DNA of 64,000 bases from Evernia prunastri (lineage: Eukaryota; Ascomycota; Lecanoromycetes; Lecanorales; Parmeliaceae). Location of the stretch: positions 1 through 64,000 of the forward strand of contig NKYR01000145.1 of the NCBI GenBank assembly GCA_003184365.1, in the 5' to 3' direction. The translations under genes were made by a program, and so were the position numbers. The notes under the pieces are model-generated. The model ran no database searches, was not told the origin of the DNA, and saw only the letters and a list, made by a program, of their open reading frames with translations. How positions within the stretch are numbered: the first letter of the stretch is position 1; each line of letters opens with the position of its first letter. Positions 34,201 to 45,664 of this stretch are shown piece after piece.

Positions 34201-34683
34201 GACAGCCGACACGTCTGTTATAGCTTTGATGATCTGCTCTTGTTGAGCTTTGGTCGCGGTCTTCATGCCGCGCTCGCAGGCTAAGAGTTGTACGTCCTCC
34301 AGCATTCCTTTCATCAGGTTCTCCACCTCATTTCCTTTCCCCCACGCTTTGACTGCCTTATAGTATCGCTTCAAGTCCGAAGAACCGTCTGCGGGGAGGG
34401 CCTTGCGGAACAATTCTTCCAACTTTCTGGCCTTCTTTTCGCAAGCCTCAACAACATGCTGCACTCCCTTGCACGAATCATTATTGACCTTTCTCTCTTC
34501 AATGTTTTGCTTTGTTGAGTCCAACGTATTTCCAACGATTGGAAGTCGACCTGCGACCTCGCGAAAAGCTTCTGGAAGGCCTTGCGCGTTCGTCGCGGCG
34601 TCATATATATTTTTAGTCCCATCGATAATCGAAATAATCGACGAAATCACCCCCAAGACTGCAATAACTTCGGCGCCCGACAT
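31283..34683 (-). pseudogene. Decayed NLR-like gene: SesA-like domain, NACHT NTPase, ankyrin repeats
   Basis: Order on the minus strand: the SesA-type N-terminal domain of fungal STAND proteins (MSGAEVIAVLGVISSIISII start at 34683), a Gln/Asn/Gly-rich segment, an intron at 33994-34052 (donor GTAAAG, branch CTAAC), and a NACHT domain with the NTP loop LLWLSGGFGKGKIMLSI and Walker B YCVLDGLDECDE. Then come the linker MRPLTLSELSYAIEP, LEIARRCLDYLQSGAL, and about nine ankyrin repeats of the LLLEKGANTEAKD type. Damage: an in-frame TAG at 32954-32956 where homologs read through (LLQID-like context), a frameshift near 32700-32760 and another near 32140-32200. The Walker A Thr/Ser is Ile here. Intact members act as intracellular non-self receptors in incompatibility. 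With these lesions a full-length product is unlikely, although the SesA part alone remains open. Confidence 0.8.
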
Positions 34684-35850
34684 GACGTGTAGTGTGGAAA
34701 AAAGGAAGACTAGACGTGCTAGTTGATTTTCATTAGCATGAACCATAGATGATTAGATAGATGCACTTGCAGGATATCTCCCAACAAGGCTGTAGATCAA
34801 CGGCTGCTCCCTCCGCTATTCACCTAAACCCGAAATCCAAGGAAGTGAGAGGAGTCGTTGCTTTGTGTTTCAAGCACTGTAAGAGGCATCTAAGATGATA
34901 GAGGATGGATGAATATCCACGAGATCCTTGCGTACGGAGGAGGGAGCGAGGGTCTGCACAAGAAGTCTTGGACGCCAAGACTCCTAAGCAGCGATCTCGG
35001 ATACCTAAGCAGCGATCTCAATGTAGCATCCGAGGTGATCATCAATACACATCATCTACTGCCTGTGAAAGTCCCTAGCTACAATGACGAAGACCCTTCT
35101 TCAGAAGACTCGGCCGAGAATGAACTAAATATAAGACTGTAGGTATGAATCTCAAAGAAACGAAATAGAGCTTCATCTTCGACCCTAATAGAAGGTCTTG
35201 ATACAAGATGATGACGATAAGATCAGAAGAACGTGACACAGTCATCCCGGTCCTTCAATCAATTCGAAGATAATTGTCAAGGAGGCTTTCGGGGTCTCTG
35301 ACGGCGGATATGGGCAGGGCAGCGATGACGACGTTGCCTATGCTGAAGTGCATTGGGAGGATTAAGGCGAGGGGTTTTTCTGTATGCTAGTTATGATGTT
35401 GCGTCCATAAAAAGAGGAAGGGCAGTGCCCCGCTAGTGTCGACGAGGTAGGGGGGTTTGAGTGTTTGTGTTTGCTGCGGTATCATGACATGCGATTCGTG
35501 GAACATCATTTCAGGAACCGTTCATCGACCCTTTTTTGACAATAGCAGGCCGGAAGCCCATTAGGCAGTTCGCCAGAACTATTTCGCACAGATGTAGTAC
35601 AGTGGAGAGCAAATAATTCAAGTATCTCCATATATGTTCGAACAGGGGATACGTACACGTAATATGAGCGTTGAATTAAATTGGTCAGGGCAAGATCGGG
35701 TGTGGCAGTGATGGTTGATCAAGGATATGATCTCGGCGTTCTGATGTGTTTTGTAGTGTTTCACCATACTTATGGACCAAAACGAAGTACACACTTGCCT
35801 ACATCTTTTGGACGCCACAGATGATCACGTGGTGGGCCAAGGCTTTCGGT
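34684..35850. other. Intergenic, no supported gene
   Basis: This holds the promoter side of the NLR pseudogene and short unsupported frames. A 17-bp direct repeat (ACCTAAGCAGCGATCTC) is near 34983-35019. Confidence 0.5.
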
Positions 35851-37136
35851 TCAGACCTCAGTGGAGCGCAGGTAGGGGTGCTCTAAAGCTTCTGCGGCAG
35901 TCGGTCTTTCATTGTGATCCATGATGAGGAGAGAATCAATAAAATCCAAGAGCCCCGGATCCACTTTTGGGCCAGGTAGAGATTCGAGTTCCCGACGTAA
36001 AGTCGCCACGTGAATGAGAGCTACTGGTCCATCAATCTCAGGAGCTATGTACGTGCCCGTAGACAACTCATTAGCCTTACGGAATTCCGCCTCGTAAACT
36101 GGGTTTTGGACAGGCGGACCCAGCGGGCCAATTAGTCGATCTATCATGGCAATGCACCAAGCTTCCGTATGATATTCAATGACCTTTTCCCCAATGCCGA
36201 ATATGGCTGTGTTCCCTAGCCAGTGCGCGAGCTGGCTCATTAGCTAGATTGCCGGTAAGAGAGTGTGACAACAAACCGTGACGCCAAGTGACCAGATATC
36301 AGACGACGGCCAGCAGCCCAAACCTCGCCATACCTCCGGCGCCCTGCATTCAATAGGCTGTATGCGGTACTTGTTGAAACCCGCCCGCATTACTGAAAAT
36401 GTCAGAGGGATTAAAGATGGTTTGCCAGGTCTCCCATGATTTCCGAGATCTCCCAACTTCACCACCGGAGAAGTGGTGTCGATATTTGAGAGAAAGATAT
36501 TGTTAGGATTAACATCTAACCTTATCAGCATAACCATAATAACCGCAGTAGCTGGTATAGCTGACCGGTATGCATCGCATTCGCCGACGCGAAGAGATCG
36601 AGTGCTTCCAAGACGGACCTGGCAATAACCTTAGGAAGGACCGATCTCTCGCGGAATGGCTCTGCGCGTACGTTCCACAAAACATGGTCCATCCATTCGA
36701 AAACCAGACATGGCGGATCTTCGGAAGGTTTGTCAAACCGAGCACGACCTCGCTCCTCAACCATTTCCCACTGTCCAACAACATCGTGGAGTTTCCTTAT
36801 CACCGGGCTTGTTTTGACGGGGCCAGGTCCTTCGTAGATCTCATACTCGCGATTGAGAGCCATTCTTTCCATCGCAGGCGACCAATGACCTGGTGCTTTC
36901 GAGGTGTATTCTGGGAAGGTGGGAGGAGGAGCGCTTTTGACCATGACACTGTGGTGAGTTAATTGTGCACTGACACGGACTAGAGGAGCTGAGACTTACA
37001 ACTTGGGTTCGGCATCGGGTACATTTATAGACTGCGCTTTGAAGACGAAGTCGGACTTCAAGGGCTCGAGCAACCTGTAGGCGACCTTTGCCCCTTGAAG
37101 GACGCGACTAGATTGGAGCGACATCCGTGGTGGCAT
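35851..37136 (-). CDS. Divergent protein kinase-like protein
   Basis: A four-exon model (37000-37136, 36566-36948, 36277-36515, 35851-36231) closes to 379 residues. The first intron has a GTAAGT donor; the others are 45-50 nt. Kinase landmarks appear in order: YRLLEPLKSDFVFKAQ where the Gly-rich loop should be, with no clear GxGxxG; FVMVKSAP as the likely ATP-binding-lysine strand; CLVFEWMDHVLWN hinge; catalytic loop MHTDVNPNNIFL (HRD replaced by HTD); metal-binding LGDLGN for DFG; CRAPEVW (APE) and SSDIWSLGVT. It ends with the C-lobe helix DFIDSLLIMDHNERPTAAEALEHPYL. Asp, Asn and Lys positions are present, so activity is possible. It belongs to the expanded fungal orphan-kinase class. No partner or pathway is indicated by context. 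Confidence 0.75.
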
Positions 37137-37593
37137 TGTCTGCTTCTGACCTTCCCATCATAGCAGAGAGCGCTAGACCATACTGAGTCTGCGGTATGGA
37201 CGTTGCTGAGGGTTGTCACGAATGGGTCAAATGTAAACAGAGCGCCACATCTTGCTTACTTAAGCGCCAAGGCTGGTAGATCTTCACCTTGGCGCCACAG
37301 GCGCACATTTAAAGCAATCCACAATATTCAGGGATTCAAGTGCCGCAACTCGAAGTAGCTAATGACCGTCTGATGAATGAGAATCAGAGTCGAAGGTGGG
37401 TTTGAAAGTGGTCTGATGGCTGTGGTGAAAGGTATTGGCTCATTTGGTAAAGGCTTTGTCTTATTATCTCGCTCGGGGGGTTGTAAGTCACCCTAATTTA
37501 CGTTCGTTTCCTTGCAATACAGCACACGCTCTTCGCTAAATATCCCGCTCTTTCTTGTTCTGCTCTTTCTTGTTCTACTCTTCCTTCCCACTA
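37137..37593. other. Intergenic
   Basis: Contains the kinase promoter and the permease 3' side. Simple TCTTTCTTGTTCTGC-type repeats lie near 37545-37580. No gene seen. Confidence 0.5.
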
Positions 37594-39423
37594 CTACCTT
37601 CCAACTTTCTTCAACTCTAGATACCTCAAGGGCGGGTACGTGACGCACGCGAAGGCAATCGACAACCACGCCCCAATGTCACCTCCATACCCCCCAATCT
37701 TCAAAGCGATAGGCCCTTGATACCAAGCCTGATCCATCCCAGTGATAGCTCCCGCCCAGCCTACTAGCCAAGCAAACAGCGCCGCCGCACCAATGGGCAA
37801 CTTCTTCTTATCCTCCCACGCCGTCCAATCGAACGGCACACCGCGGAGTACGTGGAAAAGGAGATGTTCTTCCAACGCAATGGTGATCCAAGGGCATATC
37901 CAGTAGCTCATGATCGGGAGGAAATTCTCGAAGATGTTGAACAAATGATTGCGCCCCGCAACGGAGCAGACGAGCTCTATGACTGAAATAAGTACGCACC
38001 AAACCCAGCGAGGAATCGCCTTTGCATAACGACCAAGGACTTGGGCGGACAGCGCCGCCGCGTAAGTACAGGGTGCGTTGTTGGTGACGGAGCCGAGGGC
38101 GAGGATGACCACGCAGAAGCCACCAAGGCCGCCGAGGCCGTCATAACAGGCTAGAAGGAGTGCACCAGATGAAATGCTATAGGCGTCGTTCCAGTCCGGG
38201 GTTACGGGCACGCCGGTCGCAATGGCCACGCCAATAATGTTACAGAAGATCAGACCTAGCCAGTTGCCTGTCCACGTCGCCAAGAAAGTGATCTGTTTGG
38301 AAGTCGTGGTTGGATAGTAGACGTAGAAGTCGGCACCGATGGCACTAAAACCAATAACGGTGGCGAACTCTAACGCAAAGAAAGAACAACGATTTGCGGT
38401 GATCGTACCAGCGGGTCCGATAGAGACTGCGGAGGTGTCGAAATTCCTGCCCGCGGAGCCGATAAGGACAAGGATAGCGAACAGTTGTGGGATGTAAGCG
38501 TATCTATTTCGCCGTAAGACTGTTGATTTTCACTTCACCTCTCACCGTGATGATTCGGAGGAGGTATCGGAGGCGCACCTTTCAATGGCTTGGACAATGG
38601 CAATACCAAAAGTGGCGATGAAGCCAATGCAAACCGCGCTGACAACACAGCCAACAGCGATACTCAAGCCTCCACCGTTGACGGCCGAAAACATCTGGCC
38701 GGCGATGATGCATCCGATGATTCCCCAGCCTATTTGCATGATCATATTGAGAAGACAAGCAAGCTTTGAAGGCCAGTAGCCCATGAAATATCGCCCGATG
38801 ATCTATTGAGCAAACCATATCAGTCATGATTCAGAGCCAGATAGGGATGCTAAAAGTCCTAAGGTATCCTATCCGTGAGACCTCCAACGGGCCTGATCTA
38901 TGCGTTGATCTCACACACCTACCATGGTTCGATTTCCACTTTCTGGCCCAAATGTGGATGTGTAAGAGGGGCCACACGAAGAAAGGGCAGTGGCAAAGAT
39001 AACAATGCAGACGCTATCTACCCAGCCAAGCTGAAAGACAAGCGGTCCCAGCAGGCCAGTGATAATATTTGCTGCCGTCAAATTCATAGTGAACCACAGC
39101 GCAACCATTTGTAGGTAATCGTTTCTCCCACCAGCCTGCTTCTCCTCGCTCGACACACGTGTTATACCACGGGCTTCAAGCCCGGAAAGGCCTTCCACCT
39201 TAGCGTTCCAGTTGGCGAATTTGTCTTTGAGGGTAAGAAAGGGAGCAGGAGGGACGCCATGCTGATTTGAAGAGTCAAACGAAGGAGTGGTGTTGAAAGC
39301 GTCCGGAAAGGTCTCGCTGCCGGTATTGGAGGTGGCATTGATTGCAGTGGACTTCAACCCAATCCATTTCTCAACGTCGTTGTCGGGTACCCGATGCGCA
39401 CCGAGATGGTCTAGTTGATTCAT
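37594..39423 (-). CDS. Purine-cytosine permease (NCS1 family, Fcy2-like)
   Basis: Plasma-membrane proton symporter of the nucleobase:cation symporter-1 family, Fcy2/FcyB branch. Exons 38923-39423, 38580-38802 (to 38579) and 37594-38503 are joined by introns 38803-38922 (GTAGGT, branch CTGAT) and 38504-38578, giving 544 residues. Motifs: LTLKDKFANWNAKVEGLSGLE with GITRVSSEEK in the cytosolic N-terminus, NDYLQMVALWFTMNLTAANI in TM1, TSTFGPESGNRTM joined to IIGRYFMGYWPSKLACLLNM, QIGWGIIGCIIAGQMFSAVN, SIGPAGTIT, FSAIGADFYVYYP and GVPFDWTAWEDKKKLPIG. The length and motif order are complete, so it is probably functional in uptake of cytosine, adenine, guanine or hypoxanthine. Exact specificity is not inferable. 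Confidence 0.9.
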
Positions 39424-40833
39424 AGCGGAAGAAGTGGATGAAACGAGGAGAGTGAAAAGCGAATGAGAAGAACAGGAAGAGAGTCACGATATGATGTTAG
39501 CGGATGGTGGGGTCACGGCCATCCGACTCTTGCTATTGATTGGACACGAGTCCCAGACTCACGCGCCTTCCTAAATTAAAGTAGTGAGTCCATACTTTCG
39601 CAGCTGGGAGTTTGTGCATACCCACATACCAAGCGTCTGGAAAGTCTCGGTCGTGGGGAATGCAGGAGCTTGCTGCACGGCTCACGAATGAGTTTCGTTT
39701 TCCCTGCAACCTGCAGCTTCGCGTGCCCGATGATGTGGAGGCTTAAGCGTGCAGATGCATGCAAGTACCGAGTACGGGTAGCTCGTACTCGGCTAACCTA
39801 TGCGCGTTTTATACACGCATCTCGAGCGCTAGAATTACTCGAGCATCAGATCACAGTCGACTAGATCTGTAAACGGTCAACCCTTCTTCCTGTTTCGGGT
39901 CGCGAGCTAAAGCAGGTTCCAGGAAATACCATTACCAAGGGGATAGGTCGCCCCTCCCGCTACGCGGGTCGGCGGTTAACCGATTCAAACGGCTACCATA
40001 CCTGCAACGGCTAAGACACCATTCACCTCGCTTTCGTCGATCCATCACGAAGAGCATGGCTTGCCGACTAGAAAGCAGAGCTCTGAATCCTTCTCATCGA
40101 GCTTTTTGGATTTTTCCCGCCGACATAACAACTGTCCAAGAACAACAAGAATATGTCAAACATGCTCATCCTCTCGGATTCCGTATCGTCTATCACTGTT
40201 ACTCGCAACCTGTTTTTGCGCATGATCTTTACTTGTCTCACTCTTCCTCAACCACCCCCGAGTCCTTCTGACACAACAAATCCTCTATATCGTCCTCAAT
40301 CGAAACCCGGATTCCCTCATCCCCACTACGGAATACGACAACAACGCCCTCGGGGGCTCAGGGCAAACTTGAAACCCCATGGGCAGAAAGATGCTCTTCT
40401 CAACAAGGCATCCAAAGAGCGCGAGGCTCTTGGGGGCTCCGGCTTGCGAGGAAGTGAAATAGAGGTCCATTGTTCAAACGAAGCCCGGGGTCCCTTTGGG
40501 TGGGAGATGTTTTCTTTTTGGCCAGCGATTTGCTTTCAAGGCGTAATGTATGTTTCATCTTATGGGGGCTGGGGGCTCAAGGCATGATGCTTCTTCTCAC
40601 CTTATGAAGACTGAGGGCTCAAATTCCAGCAAGGCACCGAGGGATCTTTCAACGCGGGTTCTGGGGGCTCATTATCATCATCGTGTGGGGAGTTGGATCC
40701 CATAATGGGAGGTTTTAGATAGCGTATGCGTCCAGCCCGAGGGTGGGAATCTCGGGGTACGATGCTTTTGGCTGGGCCTTAGATGCCTGTGAAGTTCTCT
40801 GCGTGGTAACCCGTATAGTGTCCAGTATGACTT

Positions 40834-40868
<35 letters not shown>

Positions 40869-43800
40869 TCATCAATCTCACTACGGGCCGCTAATCTTCC
40901 TCAACTATCAACAAGCAGGCGAAGCGTATACCGCGGATACCGCTGACAGTTCTCCGCAAAGAAACAAGAGGAGTCAACAACATGTCAGAGGTCATCGAAA
41001 AACAGCTCGAAACGGCCATCTGAACCGTCTTCTATTGAAGTCTCTCAAGGTCAGGCAGGTCAATCATGTCATCCAACCTAACATGATACAGTAAAAGTAC
41101 TTGTCAGTAGAATAGTGATCTAAAGAACATATGACTGATTAGTGCCGCGACTCGATGCTCAGCGAATAGTCATATCGTCTAACAATGGAACACATCAACC
41201 CACCAGGTTGAAGTCGCCATGGCAAACCCATTCGCATCCCGACTCATACTCTGTATCCAGCTAATATTATACATAGAGACGAGACGGAATCACGACGCGG
41301 TTCAACGCACCGAAACGGCGCATTCGCTGCTGCTCCCTGTCCATGTTTCACGCTGTATGCCATTGCTGCGCTCCTCGGGTGAGGTTCCTGACCTCGCGTT
41401 CATGCGTTCTCGATTCGGTTTTCCTTGGTGGGTTACTTTGGTGAGGAGAAGTAGTAAGAAGCCACTGATTTTTCAAGCCAATAGCTTTCGCAAAGTGTAG
41501 AACCCATCTTCATACGTCAAATCTCATAATCCACTCGACCTCGCTCATCTACCAGCAATCATTGCGTCGCAATACTACATGCCTCAATTGGAACACCATT
41601 TCGCGACATTAGATCCTTCGCGTGAGGTCTCCACTTATCTTATCAGTCGCTAGAAGTACGAGTAAAAGTTCGACCGTGATACCGTATCTAGTTGAGTTCC
41701 GGCGATTTGAGAGCTGAGCAGGTCTTAGCTAGCCTCTGGCCGAATTCAAGAAGAAAGTGCCTTGAAAAGGAGCAGAGCGAACGCAGAAGCACACCAACGT
41801 CCCTGTAGGTGCCAGGACGAACGGAGCTCAAATCCTGCGGGATGTGACTTGGAAACCTCTGTCCAACTCGTCCGACCCATCTCTCAACGCCAACTTCAGC
41901 GCGTGAGGTTGACGAAAGATCCATTCCATTGTGCCTATCTAGGCGGGACATACGTGCCCATGCATGCGCGAAGATCTCTCCGTCCCTTCCAGCAACCCTA
42001 TCGTAACGCCCAGCAGTCTAATCTCTGCTAGACCGGTCGACGTTACTCTTCCCTCGGAGACAAATAAAGAAGTAGGCTAGGCTTCGATCTCGCCCTCAAT
42101 TTGCTCGCCGGAAAACATGCCAAAAGACAAACCTGTGCTCAGCCCCCACCCGAACGTAATTCCAAAACGAGGGTGTGGCATTGGCACGATAGGCTACATA
42201 GACTGTCACAACAGCTTCCAACTCCCCGGGCTTCCTAAAAACAACGACAGAAATCGACACTGCACCCGAGCGATGCCTACCTCGTATCACCATCAAGTCA
42301 GGAAACCATCTCGGCAGCACGCTTGAACCCTACGTCTATTTTGTCTGCGCATATACCGACACACACACATACATATATATACACGCCAGCGACAGCGACA
42401 GCGACAGCGCGAACGTCCCAAACCCGTCTATTCCCCCACGCCTAGACGCAGAACCCATGAAACCCGAGCCCGAGTCACCGCGTTGGCGCAGTCGGCCGCG
42501 CACCGTGGCGCCTTTGGCTCTACGTGTGGTGTGTAGGGTCGCGGCGGTTGGAGGGGGAGGTGAGTTTGGACGGAATGGTGGAGGTCGAGGGGGTGGGCGG
42601 GTGCTAGGTGTTGGTTGGAGGAGAAGGGGGGGAGGAGTGAGAATGTGCTGGTTAGGGGGTTTAGGAGGGAGGGGGGGAGGGGGGGGGGGCGTCCATTTCT
42701 CGGAAGGGAAGAGCAGGGTGAAAGATGGATGCTATATGTAAATACTTTCTTCGGGCTTTGGTCAGGAATGGAATAATAGCAAGCTAGATAGAGACGCGTT
42801 CGTTTCGTCAAACGCAGTTTGAAGAGCAATACTTCTTCTGGGTGAGCTTACAAGTAGTAGTACCTGACAATTAAGAGCAAGAGCATGGCCACAGCGAACG
42901 CCGTTGAAACGGAGAAAGAGAGAATACGTCCTGGCGATGGCCAGATAAATCACAGAGCAAAGCGTATCAGACTCACCAGAATAGAATTACGCGACGGTCT
43001 ACGCACGGTATTTGAGCCGAGGGCAGAGCGGAATTGTCGGTCGGGGGGGGGACGGGAACGCTGCGGTACGGGGAGTCTTGAACACATGTGGTGGAACGGG
43101 GACTGTGTAATTAGAGTAGAGGGAGATTTCTCCGATGAAGAGAGAGGGATGGTGTGATGACATTTGTCAAATTTGTTTTCTGTGATGATAAGAACGCGAT
43201 AGCCTTACCGAGAGATCGTTGCTGAAAGAGATGGTCTCGACCGAAGTTGGAGAGAGGTCCGCGAGGTGTCAACGGTGTTCCGGAACTTTGATGGGCAAAT
43301 TTTGGATTGTGATGTAGTTGTTGGCAGGGGGAGGAGGGTTCAGAAGCAGGTCACCAAGAATTGTTTGGGAATGATTGGGTGGGGTCTGATCATGCTTCGG
43401 ATTGTTACATGTCTTTCACCGCGAGTAGGTATTCCAAAGGCTGTTGGTTCCAAATTTGGATGATAAGAGAACGAGATGGTTAAGCTTAGCTCTAACGGTC
43501 TCCTGTCTTCGCTGAAAGAACCACCGGTTTTAAAACATCTGTATGGCTCATCTCTCTCAGGGGATTAATGTTCGAATGTCTTCATCTCGTCGGTGGAGAG
43601 AGATTGGTCGTTTGATGATTGAGGAATCAGTCGTCTTTTTCTGGTCTTCGGACAAGGTATGAGGTTTGAAGCCCAGGTATCATTGGTACGGGACCGGACC
43701 TTGCATGCTTAGATGCAGGGCGCGCAGAGTTGAGCGAATTCTTGGTGCATGCGTCTTATGATGAGAATATAATGTCTGAGAAGGCGGAAGTGTTGGAGAA

Positions 43801-45664
43801 GGGGACTGAAATCGAAGATGCCAACTCAATGAACCTGATGGACGATGGAGAGGAAGAGTGCTGGCTGGGGAAAGATGACTGCGGAGGGGAAAGGAGACGC
43901 GAGAACAGAGATGGTAGGTGAGGCATTTGCGATGCAAGTGTACAATTGCGGTGCGCGAAGAGCATCAAATACAGTAGCACGGCCAACCACCGTGACATTC
44001 AAGCAGCTTAAAGAAGAGACTTGCTACATCGATGAGAGTTCACGGCGATTGGATTTGTAGACGAACGACGACGACAACCATTCGAGCTGCTGAAGCCATC
44101 CGTCTAGGAAATCCAGGTCGACGACTTGACCAAGCGGTTCAATGACCACGCAAGCGCATAACTTTCTCGGTATCTAGAATCACTCACCCTTGACGAAAAG
44201 ACCGAGATAAGTAAAGACCTCACATGATTGGACACAGGCCAGACCCACCCGCGGTCCACGACCCCGGCGACTTTGACAGGCTAAGGCAAGGAAGAGCGGA
44301 CTACTTCTTTCGATAGCACGTGCCACCAGGCTTGCCAATAGATCAAAAAAAAAAAAAGACGTTGTCGAGGCTGAAACGGCCTGGCAGGCCCATTCTCCCC
44401 AGCACGAGTAGCACTAGCATTGGGACCATGGATGTTGGTTTTTGGAACCGTGCGCGGGAAAAAGGTAGGAAAGGGTAGGGGGTTCGGGTCTTTTATCATC
44501 TGGACCGTAGATTGGCTTTTCGATAGCTTGAATCGGGGGGTAGGGTGCTCAAAGGCCGGAAATAGCGTGGTGTAGGTACATGGTGCCAGCTACGAGTATC
44601 AGTGAGGGGGAGGGACCGTGTACCCATGTAGCCCATGCAGGGTCCACGCGAGCAGAAGGCTGAACAGTGAAAGTGAAATATGGCCAAGTCGACCCAGACT
44701 CGGCCACCGAAATGTTCCAAGGTGAGTCGGTGATTGATATGATTGAATGAAAGATATTGTGCAACGTTCATCGGATATTTTATGATATGATGACGCTATT
44801 CGATTCAGAGGCAGTGAAGACATTATTCATCGTTGAACGAAGGGCAGTCACCGCACTTCACATCACTTTACTTTTGCAGCTGCGGGGTTTGAATTTTGAA
44901 AAGAGTTTGGCAGTGTTGGGAGAGCCCAGATTTGCAGAGCTCCGGGCTCCGGGACGAAACCCTGCATCGAACATTTTGGCCCTCGGTGCAAAGCTGGGAT
45001 CCCCCCGCTTATCTAAGTCGATTCAGGATAAGATCGATTCCTTAGCGTTGAGATGATCAACAAATCAGATGACTACCCGAACCAACAGACGAGAAGTTAG
45101 TCTTTTTCCAGCATTGACCCCCCTTCAAAGAGGTAAGGTGTCATGTATTGGTTTTATCTAAAGAGGTTAGCAGAACACGGTGTCTTCTACTTTCCGTGTG
45201 CCAAAGATGCCGAGAAAGCGTGCATCATGCCTAAAACGAAGCGCAATGACGCCACATACCTACCAAAATGATAGGACATGATCCATGCAATGATTAGATG
45301 GGGAGTGATGGAATGGTGCAGTTGACAGATTATTGATTGAAAGTACTTTATTGACCGAAGATGCCACTATCATGCCGCATGTTATTGTCAATGTCATGGC
45401 GTAGGCTACATTTAATACTCTACCTGTACTCTTCTCTACTACCTTACCTACCTATATACTTTCCACATTCTACAATCACCCATGTCCCTCCTTCACCTCA
45501 GATCTATTACCTTCATATACAACACCCTCACATAATTATTCGCTTTCTAATCTTTCTTTTCCCCATCATCTTCTTCTAGCACGACTGTGTCGCCCCCCCA
45601 CCATCTTCCCACATCCGAAACATCATCCGCCTCGCCGGTCGTGTCGGAACAATAAGAAAGAATC
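39424..45664. other. About 6.2 kb without a supported gene
   Basis: Open frames here lack domains and sit in low-complexity DNA. Landmarks: a short palindrome CCGAGTACG/CGTACTCGG near 39767-39793, an AATC microsatellite at 40834, scattered GGGGGCTC repeats at 40350-40670, a CGACAG repeat near 42390, G-runs at 42540-42690 and a poly-A at 44344. The right end is the promoter of the next gene. Confidence 0.5.
40834..40868. repeat. AATC tetranucleotide microsatellite
   Basis: Nearly nine uninterrupted AATC units, followed by an imperfect unit (AATTCATC). Confidence 0.95.

Noticed and set aside
40834..40868. A CRISPR-like regular repeat
   Set aside because: It is a plain tetranucleotide microsatellite without spacers.
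42428..43157. Pro-rich minus frame and Gly-rich plus frame
   Set aside because: Composition artefacts of G/C-rich DNA without homology or signals.
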